From Pelecanus crispus (lineage: Eukaryota; Chordata; Aves; Pelecaniformes; Pelecanidae): 64,000 nucleotides of DNA. Position 1 is the first letter of the stretch. Each line of letters begins with the position of its first letter. Of this stretch, positions 63,601 through 64,000 are shown one piece after another. Both the position numbers and the translations under genes were made by a program. The stretch covers positions 37,101,044-37,165,043 of the forward strand of contig NC_134649.1 in NCBI RefSeq assembly GCF_030463565.1, read 5' to 3'. The notes under the pieces were generated by a model. That model made no database searches. It saw nothing but the letters and a program-made list of their open reading frames with translations, and was not told where the DNA came from.

Positions 63601-64000
63601 AGAATGATGCGGTGATAATGAAAGTAAGCACAGCCCAGGTGAAGTTTTACCAGATTTCACAATGTTCTGAACAACCTTACTAAAGAAATCCAAATTGAAA
63701 ACAGCATCAACACCATTCCTGTGAGCTACTGCTATGCCTGCTGTTCATCACCAGAAGGTGTTGAAGGTGAAGCTGCCTATCAAAAGCACAAAAGCAAAGG
63801 GGAAAAGACAAGACTGCAAGGTAGACACAAGGCAGCAGAATTAGTGGAGACCATTTGTCTCCATAATCTAAATGTCCTTTACATGTATTTTATGTCCCCC
63901 CAGAAATAACAATCTAACTTGCTGGACAGGAAACAAAACAAAAAAGCCCGCTTTGCAGGTGAAAGAAAATTAACTTGAAAAGTGTGGTTATTGGAGGAAA
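31945..64000 (-). CDS. DENND6A: DENND6A (FAM116A), DENN-domain Rab14 exchange factor (gene-level; coding span 33698 to beyond 64000, 5'-partial)
   Basis: DENN-domain protein that activates Rab14 on recycling endosomes and so controls surface delivery of ADAM10 and cadherin turnover. Nineteen coding exons (exons 2-20) on the minus strand sum to 1590 nt, that is 529 aa plus stop, in one unbroken frame with GT-AG junctions throughout. The human protein is about 608 aa, so the missing ~79 residues fit one upstream exon beyond 64000. Diagnostic segments are [56 protein letters not shown] and the C-terminus [15 protein letters not shown]. Exon coordinates are in the block entries. Introns contain every transposable element found in the window; none interrupts an exon. 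Confidence 0.96.
31965..31970 (-). terminator. DENND6A polyadenylation signal
   Basis: AATAAA on the minus strand, the last clear signal before the intergenic region. Confidence 0.5.
33698..36894 (-). CDS. DENND6A: DENND6A exons 16-20 (C-terminus)
   Basis: Exon 16 is 36841-36894 ([18 protein letters not shown]), exon 17 36634-36743 ([20 protein letters not shown] onward), exon 18 35928-36030 ([19 protein letters not shown] onward), exon 19 34349-34423 ([20 protein letters not shown] onward) and exon 20 33698-33829 ([19 protein letters not shown] to the TGA stop). Phases fit across all junctions. Exon 17 ends in a weak donor (ACAG|GTCATT) and exon 18 in another (GAG|GTTAGA). Introns 33830-34348, 34424-35927 and 36031-36633 show only AT-rich sequence. 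Confidence 0.95.
37198..39226 (+). mobile_element. CR1 LINE, 5'-truncated, nearly intact reverse transcriptase
   Basis: The plus-strand frame 37204-39168 encodes the reverse transcriptase half of CR1 ORF2, interrupted once by an in-frame TGA at 37951-37953 where the family normally has CGA (Arg). Motifs are [54 protein letters not shown], the catalytic [11 protein letters not shown] (near 38323-38355) and the distal [10 protein letters not shown]. The endonuclease domain is missing. The 3' end is the CR1 signature TTCCAACCCAAAGCATTC followed by TATGATTCTATGA. It is antisense to DENND6A. The low number of breaks indicates a relatively young insertion, but the copy cannot be active. Confidence 0.95.
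42899..43900 (-). mobile_element. Old CR1 LINE fragment, minus strand
   Basis: Minus-strand translation shows [40 protein letters not shown] and [20 protein letters not shown], a diverged CR1 reverse transcriptase C-terminal part with FADG in place of the catalytic FADD and later frameshifts. Its 3' end lies at about 42899 (CACAAAATCACAAAATGG on plus, complement of the CR1 tail). The 5' truncation point is about 75 bases from DENND6A exon 15. It is in the same orientation as DENND6A. Confidence 0.9.
43975..46786 (-). CDS. DENND6A: DENND6A exons 12-15
   Basis: Exon 12 is 46692-46786 ([19 protein letters not shown] onward), exon 13 44859-44924 ([20 protein letters not shown]), exon 14 44700-44764 ([20 protein letters not shown]) and exon 15 43975-44064 ([19 protein letters not shown] onward). 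Codons split across junctions 11/12, 12/13 and 13/14 rejoin correctly as Pro, Gly and Gly. This is the end of the central DENN domain and the lysine-rich linker. Introns 44065-44699 and 44925-46691 contain no recognised element. Confidence 0.95.
47346..47880 (+). mobile_element. Solo LTR of an avian ERVL-like endogenous retrovirus
   Basis: 535-bp element starting TGTCCTGGTTTCGGCTGGGA and ending GGGGCTAAACCATGGCA. This is the form of a widespread avian ERV LTR family that I recognise by sequence. An internal CAGTATAGAAACTGG is a decayed TATA region and ATTAAA near 47743 a probable polyadenylation signal. Flanks CCCAT (47341-47345) and CAAAT (47881-47885) agree at only 3 of 5 positions, so the target duplication, if real, is eroded. 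No internal gag, pol or env sequence is present, as expected after LTR-LTR recombination. Confidence 0.85.
48632..49606 (+). mobile_element. CR1 LINE fragment with doubled 3' end
   Basis: The plus-strand frame to 49372 encodes the distal CR1 ORF2 ([59 protein letters not shown]) and is uninterrupted for about 245 codons. A first CR1-type 3' end (TCCTTTCCAATCTTAATGAT) occurs at about 49420-49445. It is followed by a non-CR1-like linker (about 49446-49512) and then a second CR1 3' end (49513-49606) finishing CGATTCTATGATTCTATG. The same arrangement recurs at 56884-57297. The upstream residues of the open frame (48572-48631) are not CR1 and merely extend it. Confidence 0.92.
51516..52304 (-). 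CDS. DENND6A: DENND6A exons 9-11 (core DENN domain)
   Basis: Exon 9 is 52249-52304 ([18 protein letters not shown]), exon 10 51789-51911 ([20 protein letters not shown], then [20 protein letters not shown]) and exon 11 51516-51611 ([20 protein letters not shown] onward). The [19 protein letters not shown] stretch is the hallmark of the central DENN domain, which forms part of the Rab-binding surface in this family. Codons split 9/10 and 10/11 rejoin as Arg and Ser. Introns 51612-51788 and 51912-52248 are short and featureless. Confidence 0.96.
52971..57909 (-). CDS. DENND6A: DENND6A exons 4-8
   Basis: Exon 4 is 57797-57909 ([20 protein letters not shown] onward), exon 5 56282-56362 ([20 protein letters not shown] onward), exon 6 55795-55900 ([20 protein letters not shown] onward), exon 7 54553-54632 ([19 protein letters not shown] onward) and exon 8 52971-53033 ([20 protein letters not shown]). 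This is the upstream DENN/longin-like module. Exon 4 ends in a non-consensus donor (AAG|GTTGGA). Introns 52305-52970, 53034-54552, 54633-55794 (with an A27 run at 55385-55411 and a C13 run) and 55901-56281 show nothing further. Confidence 0.95.
55385..55430 (+). repeat. A27 and C13 homopolymer pair
   Basis: Twenty-seven A (55385-55411), then TTCCCG, then thirteen C (55418-55430), in DENND6A intron 6. Low-complexity sequence whose length could be affected by sequencing or assembly. Confidence 0.9.
56363..57796 (-). other. DENND6A intron 4
   Basis: Contains the short CR1 fragment at 56884-57297 and a T-run at 57454-57468. Otherwise AT-rich and featureless. Confidence 0.75.
56884..57297 (+). 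mobile_element. Short CR1 LINE fragment with the same doubled 3' end
   Basis: Starts within the distal ORF2 region (GAGGAAATGGCCTCAAG, encoding RGNGLKL-type sequence, frame now broken by indels). It runs through a first CR1 3' end (TCCTTTCCAACCTTAATGAT, about 57099-57118), then a linker containing AATCCAGCCACCAAGCCAGG, then a second CR1 3' end finishing ACGATTCTATGATTCTAC at about 57294. The linker and second module match those at 49446-49606. Confidence 0.9.
57910..61974 (-). other. DENND6A intron 3
   Basis: 4-kb intron with a CR1 fragment at 59362-59901. The remaining stretches are AT-rich, with A-runs at 58969-58981 and 60161-60175, and hold no recognised feature. Confidence 0.75.
59362..59901 (+). 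mobile_element. CR1 LINE fragment, single 3' end
   Basis: Encodes [40 protein letters not shown] and [20 protein letters not shown] in one frame, then frameshifts near the [12 protein letters not shown] segment, where the family has KHWNRLPRE. It ends with one CR1 tail (CCAACCTAAATGATTTTATG then GTTCTATGATTAA). It lacks the linker and second tail of its two relatives at 48.6 and 56.9 kb. Confidence 0.92.
61975..62150 (-). CDS. DENND6A: DENND6A exons 2-3
   Basis: Exon 2 is 62112-62150 ([13 protein letters not shown]) and exon 3 61975-62017 ([14 protein letters not shown] plus the first base of Gly). Both start in phase 0, with acceptors CTGTAG|GTA and CTCTAG|AAA and donors GAG|GTAAG and CAG|GTACG. 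They are separated by a 94-bp intron. These are the first DENN-domain residues; the acidic N-terminal exon 1 is not in the window. Confidence 0.95.
62151..64000 (-). other. DENND6A intron 1 (partial)
   Basis: AT-rich intronic sequence running off the right edge. No exon 1 or CpG island appears before position 64000, so the DENND6A promoter lies outside. Nothing else recognised. Confidence 0.65.

Overview
The window looks like a bird nuclear chromosome. It carries several 5'-truncated CR1 LINEs ending in the ATTCTATGATTCTATG-type tail, and one solo LTR of the avian ERVL-like type that starts TGTCCTGGTTTC and ends in CA. Its four genes lie in the same order as the block on human 3p14.3: DNAH12 (-), PDE12 (+), ARF4 (-), DENND6A (-). 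Introns are AT-rich and each promoter lies in a CpG island. The species cannot be named from sequence alone.

Layout. 1-3.6 kb: 5' end of DNAH12 on the minus strand, with its first coding exon at 1069-1232 and a probable untranslated exon in the CpG island at 3.25-3.73 kb. 5.05-10.2 kb: complete three-exon PDE12 on the plus strand, 596 aa. 10.2-17.1 kb: gene-poor gap between the facing 3' ends of PDE12 and ARF4, holding a 69-bp tandem duplication and a perfect hairpin. 17.1-28.8 kb: complete six-exon ARF4 on the minus strand, 180 aa, with a CpG-island promoter carrying two TGACGTG elements, a TATA-like box and ZNF143-like motifs. 29.3-31.9 kb: intergenic. 31.95-64 kb: DENND6A on the minus strand, with 19 coding exons inside the window (529 aa plus stop). 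Exon 1 lies beyond the right edge. Its introns hold all the recognisable mobile elements: four CR1 LINE insertions on the plus strand, one older CR1 on the minus strand, and the solo LTR.

Function. ARF4 (Golgi/trans-Golgi small GTPase) and DENND6A (exchange factor for Rab14 on recycling endosomes) both act in membrane traffic. PDE12 is a mitochondrial 3'-exonuclease/2',5'-phosphodiesterase. DNAH12 is a ciliary inner-arm dynein. They are neighbours by conserved synteny, not an operon, and each seems to have its own promoter.

I found no clearly new biological system. The most interesting items are two CR1 copies sharing a doubled 3' end joined by the same non-CR1 linker (a transduction-like structure), a duplicated stress-type element in the ARF4 promoter, a cluster of ZNF143/THAP11-like motifs beside it, and several perfect palindromes or recent tandem duplications in non-coding DNA. 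Gene calls rest on recognising protein families from memory and on reading splice sites by eye. No database search was run.
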